The notes below the pieces were generated by a model. The model was not told where the DNA came from. It made no database searches and saw only the letters and a program-made list of their open reading frames with translations. The position numbers and the translations under genes were made by a program. A DNA stretch of 64,000 bases, taken from the NCBI RefSeq assembly GCF_003858645.1, contig NZ_RQJP01000005.1:310001-374000 (forward strand). Direction: 5' to 3'. Shown in pieces: positions 50,789 to 59,329 of this stretch. Numbering within the stretch: the stretch's first letter is position 1; each line of letters opens with the position of its first letter. This DNA comes from Larkinella knui (GTDB lineage Bacteria > Bacteroidota > Bacteroidia > Cytophagales > Spirosomataceae).

Positions 50789-51809
50789 TCGGTAAAAACT
50801 TGTCGAGATTGAAAAAAATGTCTGTACTAAAATCCAACACATCTCGGAGTTCATCCGGTGTCATGGCTTTGACTTTCGTCTCATAGTTTTCGTAGTAAGT
50901 TATGAATACATTAAGCTGATCGTCTTTCAGATTTTCGATCAGCGTATGCAGCAAATAGGGACTGTGGGTTGAAATAAAGTACTGATCATCTTCATCGTAG
51001 ATGATTCGATACGCTAATTCAAGAGTGTAAGGAGGAAATGAATGTACTTCTGGTTCTTCAAAGATTATCACGGAGTCTTTATTAGACTCAATTGCGGTTA
51101 TGTAAAACATGAACCGGCGGAAGGTGTCGGCGATGGTAAAAAACTCATATAATTTTACACGTGGCCCTTGTCTTTTTTGTATTCCAAAAGTTTGGTCTTT
51201 TTCTAAAAAGACAAATTCAAGACCCTGTGATTTGAATAATTTTACAAATTCTTCTATCAAGTCATCACGCCTGTTCAAAACAGCGTATAAGTTGCGACCA
51301 TCGGGGGGCAAAAGAAAATCTTGAAATAAATTTTCGAATTTGGTTCGACCACTAAAATCGTATTTTCGAACTGGACTTAAGCGAGAATCTTTCCTATTTA
51401 AATCACTTAAGATACCTAAAAGCTGACCTTTCTCGCTAAGATGGTAATTGATGAATTTGTATAAACTTCTTTCATCTTTTAAGTTAAGATTGAATGCGCT
51501 TTCTGAGTTTTTACTAATAACCGTTTCCGAAAGCGTGGCTTGTGTTTGGTCTGTACTGATTGAAATGTCTTGTGAGATATCATGATCATAATACAAGTCA
51601 ACAAGTTTTTCGTATCGAATAGTGTCTTGTAAATATTTATTGTCATTGTAGCTACTTCCCAGCAATCCCAACGCTTCCAGAATATTCGACTTCCCCACGT
51701 TCGGTTTGCCGATGAAGACGTTCACCCGCTTGCAGTCCAGCCGCAGGTCTTTGATCGACTTGAAGTTTTTGATGTCAACCCAGTTCAGGAAATTATTCGT
51801 GCTTTCCAT
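50763..51809 (-). CDS. OLD/AAA-15-like ATPase
   Basis: 348 residues. Starts with [37 protein letters not shown] (Walker [10 protein letters not shown], 33-41), as in OLD/RecF-type ATPases. Walker B is [14 protein letters not shown] with EE in place of DE, and the H-loop is [11 protein letters not shown]. The usual LSxG signature before Walker B reads [13 protein letters not shown] instead. No TOPRIM domain on the same chain; that fold seems to be on the next gene. The middle (about 50860-51650) is clearly richer in A/T than neighbouring genes, a sign of transfer. Confidence 0.85.
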   Translation of the reverse strand: MESTNNFLNWVDIKNFKSIKDLRLDCKRVNVFIGKPNVGKSNILEALGLLGSSYNDNKYLQDTIRYEKLVDLYYDHDISQDISISTDQTQATLSETVISKNSESAFNLNLKDERSLYKFINYHLSEKGQLLGILSDLNRKDSRLSPVRKYDFSGRTKFENLFQDFLLPPDGRNLYAVLNRRDDLIEEFVKLFKSQGLEFVFLEKDQTFGIQKRQGPRVKLYEFFTIADTFRRFMFYITAIESNKDSVIIFEEPEVHSFPPYTLELAYRIIYDEDDQYFISTHSPYLLHTLIENLKDDQLNVFITYYENYETKVKAMTPDELRDVLDFSTDIFFNLDKFLPNAGRTVSA

Positions 51810-51982
51810 GGTGTTATTCAGATCCCGCCTGTAACGGGCATTTTTGTAAACATAACAACGTTTGCCGCCGATTTGCTAATTTCGCGCCAAAATTAGGTTT
51901 TGAAAGGTACGATTTGACGGAAGACGGAACCCGCCATTGTTTCTGTGTTGAACCGAATACCGAAAACCGTAAACCGACGAAC

Positions 51983-54079
51983 ATGTCATTAGAAAATCCG
52001 CAACGCTATACCGTCACGGCGGCCCTGATTTACGCCAACGGCCCGATTCACATCGGACACATTGCCGGTTGTTATCTGCCTGCTGATATTTACGTGCGCT
52101 ATCTCCGCGCAACGGGCAAAGACGTGGCCTTTATCAGCGGCACCGACGAACACGGCGTTCCGATTACCATCCGGGCTCAGAAAGAGGGCATTACCCCGCA
52201 GGAAGTGGTTGATAAATATTACGGGCAGATCAAGCAGTCGTTTGAAGAATTTGGGATTTCATTCGATCTCTACTCCCGAACGTCCAAACCGATTCACCAC
52301 GAAACCTCGCAGGAGTTTTTTCTGAATCTGTACCATTCGGGCAATTTTACGGAAGAAGTCACCGAGCAGTATTACGACGAAACCGCGAAGCAATTTCTGG
52401 CCGACCGCTACATCGTGGGCGTTTGTCCGGTTTGTGGAAATCCCAATGCGTACGGCGATCAGTGCGAAAACTGCGGCTCGACCCTCAGCCCAACCGAACT
52501 GAAAGAACCGCTGCGTTCGATGCTTTCCGGCGCTAAACCGGTTTTGAAAGCGACCAAAAACTGGTATTTGCCGCTGGACCGGATGCAACCGCGCATCGAG
52601 CAATACGTCAACAGCCATCCGGAATGGAAAACCAACGTGATGGGACAATGCCAGTCGTGGCTGAAAGAAGGGCTGCGACCCCGCGCCATGACCCGCGACC
52701 TCGACTGGGGCATCAAGGTGCCGCTGCCCGACACGGAGGGCAAGGTGCTCTACGTCTGGTTCGATGCGCCGATTGGCTATATTTCGATGACCAAGGAATG
52801 GGCCGAACAGCAGGGGCGCGATTGGGAATTGTACTGGCGCGATAAAGACACGAAACTCGTTCATTTCATCGGAAAGGACAATATCGTGTTTCACTGCATC
52901 ATTTTTCCGGCGATGTTGATGCACGAAGCGAGTGGTTCGGCATCCCGCTATATTCTGGCCGACAATGTGCCCGCCAACGAGTTCATGAACCTGGAAGGCG
53001 ATAAGATTTCGACTTCGCGAAACTGGGCGGTATGGCTGCACGAATACCTGGACGAGCTGCCCGGTAAGCAGGACGTGCTGCGCTACGTGCTGGCGGCCAA
53101 CGGCCCCGAAACCAAAGACAGTGAGTTTACCTGGAAAGATTTTCAGACCCGCAACAATAGCGAGCTGGTCGGGATTTTTGGCAATTTCGTCAACCGGGCG
53201 GTGGTGCTGACCCAGAAATTCTGTGACGGGAAAGTGCCGACGAAGGGCGATCTGAACGACACCGATCAGGCGGTTCTGGACGAGCTGGCCCAGTTTCCGG
53301 ATCGCATCGGGCAGGCCATTGAGCAATACCGCTTCCGCGAAGCCCTGACGTATCTGATGGATCTGGCGCGGCTGGGTAATAAATACCTGGCCGAAACTGA
53401 GCCGTGGAAAGTGGCCAAAACCGACCTGCCGCGCGTTCATACCATTCTGAACATTGCCTTGCAGATTTCGGCCAACCTCAGCATCGTTTGCGAACCTTTT
53501 CTGCCATTTACATCGGAAAAGCTGCGGAAAGTATTGAATACGGACCAGATTACCCCGGAAGACGCCGTTGGGTCGGCCTTCCACTGGCTGAACGCGGGCA
53601 AAGCTGATTTGCTGCCCCACGGCCACGCATTGGGCAACGGGGTGCTGCTGTTCGAGAAGTTAGAAGACGAGGTGATTAACCAACAAATCGAAAAACTGCA
53701 CGCATCCAAACGCATGAACGAACTGGCGACGAAAACCATTCCGGAAGCCAAACCGGAGATTCAATACGACGATTTTGCCAAAATGGACATCCGCATCGGC
53801 ACCATTCTGGAAGCGGAGCGCGTTCCTAAAAGCGATAAACTGCTGAAACTGAAAGTAGACGATGGAACCGGCGTGCGCCAGATTCTGAGCGGTATTGCGA
53901 AACATTTCGCCCCCGAAGACCTCATTGGGAAACAGGTAACTTTTCTGGCCAATCTGGCTCCGCGAAAGATGATGGGGCTTGAATCGCAGGGAATGATTCT
54001 GATGGCCGAAGACCGTGACGGCAGCCTGTCGCTGCTGGGACCGGACAAGGCGGTTTGGAATGGTGGAGCAGTGAGCTAA
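51983..54079 (+). CDS. metG: Methionyl-tRNA synthetase
   Basis: 698 residues, started at [24 protein letters not shown] motif HIGH (23-26), zinc knuckle [18 protein letters not shown] (about 147-165), the KMSKS loop as KISTSR (about 339-344), and a C-terminal tRNA-binding domain (about 590-698, [18 protein letters not shown]...). Charges tRNA-Met and tRNA-fMet. Divergent from the AAA gene. An in-frame ATG 23 codons upstream is possible but not family-like. Confidence 0.97.
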   Translation: MSLENPQRYTVTAALIYANGPIHIGHIAGCYLPADIYVRYLRATGKDVAFISGTDEHGVPITIRAQKEGITPQEVVDKYYGQIKQSFEEFGISFDLYSRTSKPIHHETSQEFFLNLYHSGNFTEEVTEQYYDETAKQFLADRYIVGVCPVCGNPNAYGDQCENCGSTLSPTELKEPLRSMLSGAKPVLKATKNWYLPLDRMQPRIEQYVNSHPEWKTNVMGQCQSWLKEGLRPRAMTRDLDWGIKVPLPDTEGKVLYVWFDAPIGYISMTKEWAEQQGRDWELYWRDKDTKLVHFIGKDNIVFHCIIFPAMLMHEASGSASRYILADNVPANEFMNLEGDKISTSRNWAVWLHEYLDELPGKQDVLRYVLAANGPETKDSEFTWKDFQTRNNSELVGIFGNFVNRAVVLTQKFCDGKVPTKGDLNDTDQAVLDELAQFPDRIGQAIEQYRFREALTYLMDLARLGNKYLAETEPWKVAKTDLPRVHTILNIALQISANLSIVCEPFLPFTSEKLRKVLNTDQITPEDAVGSAFHWLNAGKADLLPHGHALGNGVLLFEKLEDEVINQQIEKLHASKRMNELATKTIPEAKPEIQYDDFAKMDIRIGTILEAERVPKSDKLLKLKVDDGTGVRQILSGIAKHFAPEDLIGKQVTFLANLAPRKMMGLESQGMILMAEDRDGSLSLLGPDKAVWNGGAVS

Positions 54080-54624
54080 CGTCCGAACGGAGCCCGAATT
54101 GAACCGTTATTTTTGATCAAGGTGCGCCGATCAGAAATGAAAGTTCAAGTCGGGCTCTATTGGGCTACCCTTAAAAAAGATAAAGCCTCCCGATCATTGC
54201 GAGAGGCTTTATACTGACTATTCCTAAACCCTTAACCTTTTCTTCTTTAATGACTTGGCTACTTCCGGCTAACCTGTTAATTGTACCGTCTGGCAGCTTT
54301 GTAACCTAACTACACTTAAGACGCAACAATAATTCAGAAGTAACGAAACAAAATCTTTATTTTTCAAATTAACTTAGAAATTCCTGATTTTGTTCAATTG
54401 CTCTCCCGTTGAAGAACAATGCAAATATCGCAATAAATTTTAAGAGTACAAATTATATTTTTTAATACGAATAGCGTGTGCTATGGGTATGGTATTGATT
54501 TGTAATAGGTTATAACCGTGTTTATAGGCTGTTTAAACGTTATATTGAAATAAAATACTATAAATTACACAATTTAGCCAAAGGAAATTTTTATCGGCAA
54601 AAATGAAAAAATCTTTAAATAGTT
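54080..54624. other. 545-nt gap between metG and pth
   Basis: No gene found. After a hairpin at 54180-54212 about 400 nt are strongly A/T-rich, without long reading frames, clear repeats or tRNA-like folds by eye. Confidence 0.6.
54180..54212 (+). terminator. Possible terminator after metG
   Basis: A 10-bp stem (54180-54189 with 54203-54212, core AAAGCCTC/GAGGCTTT) about 100 nt after metG. No clean T-run follows. Confidence 0.5.
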
Positions 54625-55188
54625 CTATTTTTGGTTGAAAAAATTCATCGTGTGTTGTAGTCCCGAAGTACAAAAACTGAGGACCGCTTCACCGGCACGA
54701 TCCAGATGGTCGGGTAAGACGTCCATTTCTTCCGCTGGAAACTTGCCCAAAACAAAATCAATTTGCCGGCCTTTCGAAAAATCATTGCCAATACCGAATC
54801 GAAGTCGTGCATATTCCTGCGTTCCCAACACTTCGTCGATGCTGCGCAGTCCGTTGTGGCCACCCGCCGATCCTTTCGGTTTGAGACGTAATTTACCAAA
54901 CGGCAAGTCTTTATCATCCGTAACAACCAGCAGATTTTCAATTGGGACATCGAACTGTTTCAGATAAGAGCCAACGGCCCGGCCGCTCAAATTCATGTAG
55001 GTGGTGGGCTTGATGAGGTGGATGATTTTTCCTTTATGCCGCCATTCGGCCGTATAAGCCAGACGGTTCATGGTGAACGTAAAACCGTGTTGAGCCGCCA
55101 GGCGATCCAGAACCATAAAACCGGCATTGTGGCGAGTCAGCATATATTCCGGGCCAATGTTGCCGAGCCCGGCGATGAGAAATTTCAT
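54625..55188 (-). CDS. pth: Peptidyl-tRNA hydrolase
   Basis: 187 residues, started at MKFLIAGLGNIGPEY, the standard N-terminus (N10). Catalytic His20 in TRHNAGF, D93-type acid in VVTDDKDLPFGKLRLKPKGSAGGHNGLRSI. Recycles peptidyl-tRNA released from stalled ribosomes. The frame is open 22 codons upstream, but that part lacks family features. Confidence 0.96.
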   Translation of the reverse strand: MKFLIAGLGNIGPEYMLTRHNAGFMVLDRLAAQHGFTFTMNRLAYTAEWRHKGKIIHLIKPTTYMNLSGRAVGSYLKQFDVPIENLLVVTDDKDLPFGKLRLKPKGSAGGHNGLRSIDEVLGTQEYARLRFGIGNDFSKGRQIDFVLGKFPAEEMDVLPDHLDRAGEAVLSFCTSGLQHTMNFFNQK

Positions 55189-55305
55189 AGAAAACCGTTT
55201 TGAATGATCCGTCAAGCGTAACCAGTTGCAAAGTTCGCAGAAACCGTTCAACAAAAAACACTCCCTGTAAACTGAAAACTGAAAACCGACTACTATCTTT
55301 CAGTC

Positions 55306-55845
55306 ATGAACCAAAAACGCCTTATCCTAGCCAGTCCGTTGCTGGAGATTGTTATCAGCCGGTTGTGTCAGGAACTGATTGAAAACCACCAGAATTTTGC
55401 CGAAACGGTGGTGCTGGGCATGCAGCCGCGCGGCATTTATTTTGCCGAACGGATTGCCCGTGAACTCAGCCGGACGTTGCAGAAAGATATACCGCTGGGG
55501 TATCTGGATGCTACTTTTTACCGCGATGACTTCCGCCGACGCGAATCGCCGTTGCGACCCAATACGACCAATGTGCCGTTTCTGATCGAAAATAAGAAGG
55601 TGATTCTGGTCGATGACGTGATTGCGACGGGGCGGATGGTGCGGGCTGCCCTCGATGCCATGACGGCTTTCGGACGGCCCCGAACCGTCGAACTGGTGGT
55701 ATTGATCGATCGGCGCTATAACCGCGATCTGCCCATTAAACCCGACTACATTGGCAAGCGCGTCAACACCCTGGAATCGCAGCGTGTGCTGGTCGAATGG
55801 ACAGAGCAGGGGGCGGAAACCGACCGGATCTGGTTGATGGAGTGA
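55306..55845 (+). CDS. pyrR: PyrR pyrimidine attenuation regulator / uracil phosphoribosyltransferase
   Basis: 179-residue type I phosphoribosyltransferase. PRPP motif VILVDDVIATGRM (99-111), the PyrR-type GMQPRGIYFAERIA and LGYLDATFYRDDFRRRESPLRPNTTNVPF, and the tail RRYNRDLPIKPDYIGKRVNT are diagnostic. It may bind pyr mRNA and also salvage uracil. No pyr biosynthetic gene is adjacent. Confidence 0.96.
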   Translation: MNQKRLILASPLLEIVISRLCQELIENHQNFAETVVLGMQPRGIYFAERIARELSRTLQKDIPLGYLDATFYRDDFRRRESPLRPNTTNVPFLIENKKVILVDDVIATGRMVRAALDAMTAFGRPRTVELVVLIDRRYNRDLPIKPDYIGKRVNTLESQRVLVEWTEQGAETDRIWLME

Positions 55846-55895
55846 AGGAAGCCGGCCGAAGGGCTGCTTGCGTTAAAATTCTAAACCGTATACCG

Positions 55896-56261
55896 ATGCT
55901 GGTTAAACTCCTGATTGGACTGATTGCCGCGATCCATTGCTACATTCTTTGGTTTGAAATGTTTGCCTGGACGACCCGGGGACCGAAAATTTTCAAGAAC
56001 TTTCCCGCCGATTTATTTCCCGCTACCAAATCGCTGGCGGCTAATCAGGGGTTATACAACGGTTTTCTGGCCGCGGGACTGGTGTGGTCATTGCTCATCC
56101 GGGATCCGGTTTGGCAGAACTACGTCGCCCTGTTCTTTCTGTCCTGCGTGGCCATCGCCGGGCTGTATGGAACGGTTACCGCTGATAAAAAGATTTTCTT
56201 TCCGCAGGCGCTTCCGGCCCTGATTGCGATTGGGCTGTTGCTGATTCACCTGTACGTGTAG
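55896..56261 (+). CDS. DUF1304 family membrane protein
   Basis: 121 residues, started at MLVKLLIGLIAAIHCYILWFEMFAW. Four helices with conserved H14 and E21 in the first; NQGLYNGFLAAGLVW and AIAGLYGTVTADKKIFFPQALPALIAI are family hallmarks. Function unknown. Starts 50 nt after pyrR, same strand. Confidence 0.9.
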   Translation: MLVKLLIGLIAAIHCYILWFEMFAWTTRGPKIFKNFPADLFPATKSLAANQGLYNGFLAAGLVWSLLIRDPVWQNYVALFFLSCVAIAGLYGTVTADKKIFFPQALPALIAIGLLLIHLYV

Positions 56262-56299
56262 CGGCTCCGGCGGGCGTTTTTTTGTGATCGGTTCGCCGT

Positions 56300-56325
56300 A
56301 AGCCGACCATAAAACCGGTCGGCTT
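56300..56325 (+). terminator. Terminator after the DUF1304 gene
   Basis: AAGCCGACC (56300-56308) and GGTCGGCTT (56317-56325) make a perfect 9-bp stem; TT follows. Lies between convergent genes. Confidence 0.7.
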
Positions 56326-56386
56326 TTCGCATTGGGATGGTGAACATCCAGGCGGTACTGATACCGGTACCGGGCGTTCGAGAGGA

Positions 56387-56968
56387 TCAACTGATGATGC
56401 CATACCCCAGGTCTTCCAGATCGAAGTACCGTTTGTAGCTGGCATGCTCACTCACCTCCTGATAAACGGTCCTTTGAGCCGGATCAAGTAGCTGGATGGA
56501 AACAGGACCCGCACTGGATTGGGTGTAATATACCGCAATTTTACGATGGGGTGCCGGGATGACATTGGCTCTGAAACCGGCAAAAACCGAATCGGGCACC
56601 GAGGTTCCCAGCAAAGACCAGCGTCCTTCCCGGGGTTCTGAACCAAAAGCAGATGGATTGGGCGTCAGGACATCCGGCTGAATCGTCGACGCGATCAACT
56701 GGTTGGTGGCCAGGAGGCTACAGGTCTGATCCAGCCGGCGAATGTTCTTTTTGGTTAATCGGATGTGTTTGCCGGGTAAGGTTTCCTGGTAAATCAGCTG
56801 GTTATGGTTGTCGTAGAAAGCCACCACTGTGCTTTGCGAAATGGCATCCGTGTGGAGTTGCCAGTGATGCGATTGATAATAGACATCGGTTTGCGCGAAT
56901 GTTGAGCAGGCGCTTAACAAGCCGCCTACACAAACGGCTACCTGTCTGAAGCTGATTTGTTGTTTCAT
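56387..56968 (-). CDS. Secreted protein of unknown function
   Basis: 193 residues, started at MKQQISFRQVAVCVGGLLSAC. The signal could be lipoprotein type (lipobox LSAC) or ordinary (cut after TFAQ); both fit. The mature part contains short beta-like stretches (VVAFYDNHNQLIYQETLPGKH, VSIQLLDPAQRTVYQEV). No family recognised. Upstream, two TGTCCG half-sites 20 bp apart (57059-57084) recall the permease enhancer sites but are weaker. Confidence 0.6.
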   Translation of the reverse strand: MKQQISFRQVAVCVGGLLSACSTFAQTDVYYQSHHWQLHTDAISQSTVVAFYDNHNQLIYQETLPGKHIRLTKKNIRRLDQTCSLLATNQLIASTIQPDVLTPNPSAFGSEPREGRWSLLGTSVPDSVFAGFRANVIPAPHRKIAVYYTQSSAGPVSIQLLDPAQRTVYQEVSEHASYKRYFDLEDLGYGIIS

Positions 56969-57221
56969 CTGATCGGACTGATGAGGGTGATACTTTTCGG
57001 CTAAAAAACGGCCTGTTTTCGTACCAAACCGGATTTTTAGCCCAAAGTAGGAACCCGCCGGACAGAAGCTGGCCAGACCGGACAAAAAGCGTTGGCAGGC
57101 CGGCATCGCCGTTCGTCGGGCCGTGGTGTCGTTTGTCTAAAAAAAACGGTTTCGGGCTGGCAGCATCACCCAAAACGGTAACTTTAAGGAGTTAACTGCC
57201 GGGACGGCCTGACTTCGACCG

Positions 57222-58379
57222 ATGGAATCACTCAATAAGCTCTTATTTCGCTATCGAATTGCCTGGCACGGTCTTTTCTGGCTGCTGCTGGTGGTCTATG
57301 AAGTACTGATCTGCGGCAGTGTCGACGACGAATACCGCCAGCGCTTTGCCATCTCGCTGATCGAACTACCGGTCAAAATGCTGGCAACCTACGTGACGCT
57401 TTACCTGCTGATCGACAAGTTTCTGACTCGCAAGCGGTATGGGTATTTTCTGGCGTATTTAGTCCTCTCGATGCTGGTCGTCGGTATGCTTCAGAGACTG
57501 GTAGCCTACTGCTTTATTTACCCGCTTTACTTTCCGTCGGCTTTGTCGGCACCCGTGTTTTTTGTGCCGAAAATACTGATTTACACGTTTGTGGTGTATT
57601 CCATGGTTGCTATTCCGGCGACCGTTCACCTGATGAAAAAATGGTACATCGACCAGCAACTTACCCAGGAACTTCGGCAGAAAACCCAAAAACTGGCCAG
57701 TGAGAAACTGGAAGCCGAATTGAAATTGCTTAAGTCGCAGATTCACCCTCATTTTCTGTTCAATACGCTCAACAACCTCTACGCGCTCACCGTAAACGGG
57801 TCGCCCAAATCCCCCGAAATTGTTTTCAAGCTGTCGGAGCTAATGAGTTATATGCTGTACGACAGTAACTTACCGCAGGTTCCGTTGAAGAAAGAAATCC
57901 AGTATATCGAGAATTACATCACGCTGGAAAAAATCCGGTATGGCGACCGGCTGGATGTGTCGCTCAATATTTATACGCCCCTCGACGGGATTCTGATCGC
58001 GCCTTTGATCATTTTACCTTTTGTTGAAAATAGTTTTAAACACGGCGTCAGCCAGCAACTGGAGTCTGTTTGGGTGCGGGTCGATGTGTTGACTAATGAT
58101 AACGTTCTCATTTTCAAGATAGAGAATAGTAAATCCCCCAATCCGCCGGTGTCAGCTTCGAACGCTCATGCGGGGATTGGGTTACAGAACGTGCGCCAGC
58201 GGCTCGACATCATTTACGGCACCCGGTATTCCCTGCAACTGTTCAGCGAAGACGAAACCTATCTGGCGGTATTGAAGATCGAACGCGATCCCGACACATC
58301 GACTCGGCCGAATTCTGCCATCTACAAAGAAGAGGGTAAAAACAGGGATGCCGTGGTTACACATTCCTTCAACGCCTAA
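57222..58379 (+). CDS. LytS-type sensor histidine kinase
   Basis: 385 residues. Four helices in the first 135 residues, a coiled-coil linker (LTQELRQKTQKLASEKLEAELKLLKSQ) and the His-kinase region with IHPHFLFNTLNNL (H177 of PHFLFN is the expected phospho-His), then an ATP-binding domain with LPFVENSFKHG and GIGLQNVRQRLDIIYG. The extended 35-residue tail is unusual. The partner LytTR gene begins 6 nt downstream. Confidence 0.94.
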   Translation: MESLNKLLFRYRIAWHGLFWLLLVVYEVLICGSVDDEYRQRFAISLIELPVKMLATYVTLYLLIDKFLTRKRYGYFLAYLVLSMLVVGMLQRLVAYCFIYPLYFPSALSAPVFFVPKILIYTFVVYSMVAIPATVHLMKKWYIDQQLTQELRQKTQKLASEKLEAELKLLKSQIHPHFLFNTLNNLYALTVNGSPKSPEIVFKLSELMSYMLYDSNLPQVPLKKEIQYIENYITLEKIRYGDRLDVSLNIYTPLDGILIAPLIILPFVENSFKHGVSQQLESVWVRVDVLTNDNVLIFKIENSKSPNPPVSASNAHAGIGLQNVRQRLDIIYGTRYSLQLFSEDETYLAVLKIERDPDTSTRPNSAIYKEEGKNRDAVVTHSFNA

Positions 58380-58385
58380 CCGACC

Positions 58386-59108
58386 ATGAACTGTGTCATC
58401 ATTGAAGACGAACCGCTGGCGCTGAATCTGCTGGAATCGTACGTCCGGCAGGTGGAGGGGCTAACCCTGGTGAGGAGTTATACCAACGCCGTGGAAGCCT
58501 TCACGTTTCTGCAATCCAAATCCGTTGATTTACTGTTTTTAGACATCGAATTGCCGCAAATATCCGGACTGGAACTGCTCAAATCGCTCCGAAACCGTCC
58601 ACTGGTGATCATGACCACCGCTTACCGCGATTATGCCGTCGATGCCTATGACCTCGATGTGGTGGATTACCTGTTAAAACCGGTGACATTCGAGCGGTTT
58701 TTGCGCTCTATCAGTAAGGTTTATCAGGGAAATCAATCGCCCGGTATCGAGGTAGCGGCTAGTCCGCTGACGCACGACTTCGACCGGGCGTATATTTTTT
58801 TACGCGAAGACCGCGAGATGGTTAAAGTGTATCTGAAAGACATTCTTTACATCGAAAGCCTGCGGGATTACGTTCGGGTGAAAACCCACGACCGGCAAAT
58901 CATTACGTATCAGAAAATCAGTTACCTGGAGCAGAAATTGCCCGAAAACAAATTCATTCGCATCCACCGTTCGTTTCTGGTCGCCATCGAAAAAGTAAAG
59001 GCTTTTTCGCCCCTTTCCGTGCAGGTTGGTGAAAAGTCGCTTCCCTTAGGCCGGAATTATAAGCAACAGGCACTCAAGGCTTTCCATGGCAACAATGTGA
59101 TGTTGTGA
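58386..59108 (+). CDS. LytTR family response regulator
   Basis: 240 residues: receiver with acidic ED (7-8), phospho-Asp53 in FLDIELPQIS and K103-type LLKPVTF, then a LytTR DNA-binding domain (about 140-238: FLREDREMVKVYLKDILYIESLRDYVRVKT...FIRIHRSFLVA). Works with the LytS-like kinase. The FtsX gene downstream is the obvious target, although that gene also has a separate sigma-54-like promoter. Confidence 0.95.
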   Translation: MNCVIIEDEPLALNLLESYVRQVEGLTLVRSYTNAVEAFTFLQSKSVDLLFLDIELPQISGLELLKSLRNRPLVIMTTAYRDYAVDAYDLDVVDYLLKPVTFERFLRSISKVYQGNQSPGIEVAASPLTHDFDRAYIFLREDREMVKVYLKDILYIESLRDYVRVKTHDRQIITYQKISYLEQKLPENKFIRIHRSFLVAIEKVKAFSPLSVQVGEKSLPLGRNYKQQALKAFHGNNVML

Positions 59109-59177
59109 TTTGAACCTGCAGTCGTTGGAACCGGGCACACGAACAGCCTGACACCTTGGTATACCTGGCAAACCGCG

Positions 59178-59215
59178 TGTCCGCAACTGAACGTTAGCTC
59201 GTCCATTTGCGGACA
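59178..59215 (+). promoter_or_regulatory. Paired, inverted enhancer-like sites upstream of third permease
   Basis: TGTCCGCAACTGAAC starts at 59178 on the plus strand and TGTCCGCAAATGGAC is read on the minus strand from 59215; centres are 22 bp apart. The inverted repeat 59176-59186/59207-59217 has no T-run, so a terminator does not explain it. Confidence 0.6.
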
Positions 59216-59269
59216 CGTATTCCGTCAGAAGGAACGGTAATGCATTGATTCTCTTCAGGATGTGTTTTG

Positions 59270-59284
59270 TGGTACGTCATTTGA
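59270..59284 (+). promoter_or_regulatory. Sigma-54-like -24/-12 promoter of third permease
   Basis: TGGTACGTCATTTGA keeps the GG-N10-G spacing (the -12 is GA), 74 bp from the centre of the paired sites and 45 nt before the start codon. Confidence 0.6.
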
Positions 59285-59329
59285 GCATTGAATTCCAAAC
59301 GGTTTGAGTGGCCCAAATTTCATACGTTT

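Noticed and set aside
52259-53626. 455-codon open frame antisense to metG
   Set aside because: Mirrors the codons of metG, is His/Gln/Arg-rich without any family motif, and has no independent signals; metG is certain on the other strand.
54240-54620. Possible ncRNA or origin in the A/T-rich gap after metG
   Set aside because: No DnaA-box cluster, iterons, tRNA-like fold or terminator-ended transcript could be seen; it may simply be neutral spacer.
57059-57084. Two TGTCCG half-sites 20 bp apart upstream of the secreted protein at 56387 as a fourth enhancer pair
   Set aside because: The second halves (TGRACA) are missing and the nearby TGGTAC has no matching -12 G at N10, so it does not meet the pattern of the other three loci.
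57222-59108. Agr-like quorum-sensing locus
   Set aside because: Kinase and LytTR are present, but no AgrB protease or small peptide gene is adjacent; the pair is the common LytS/LytTR type.
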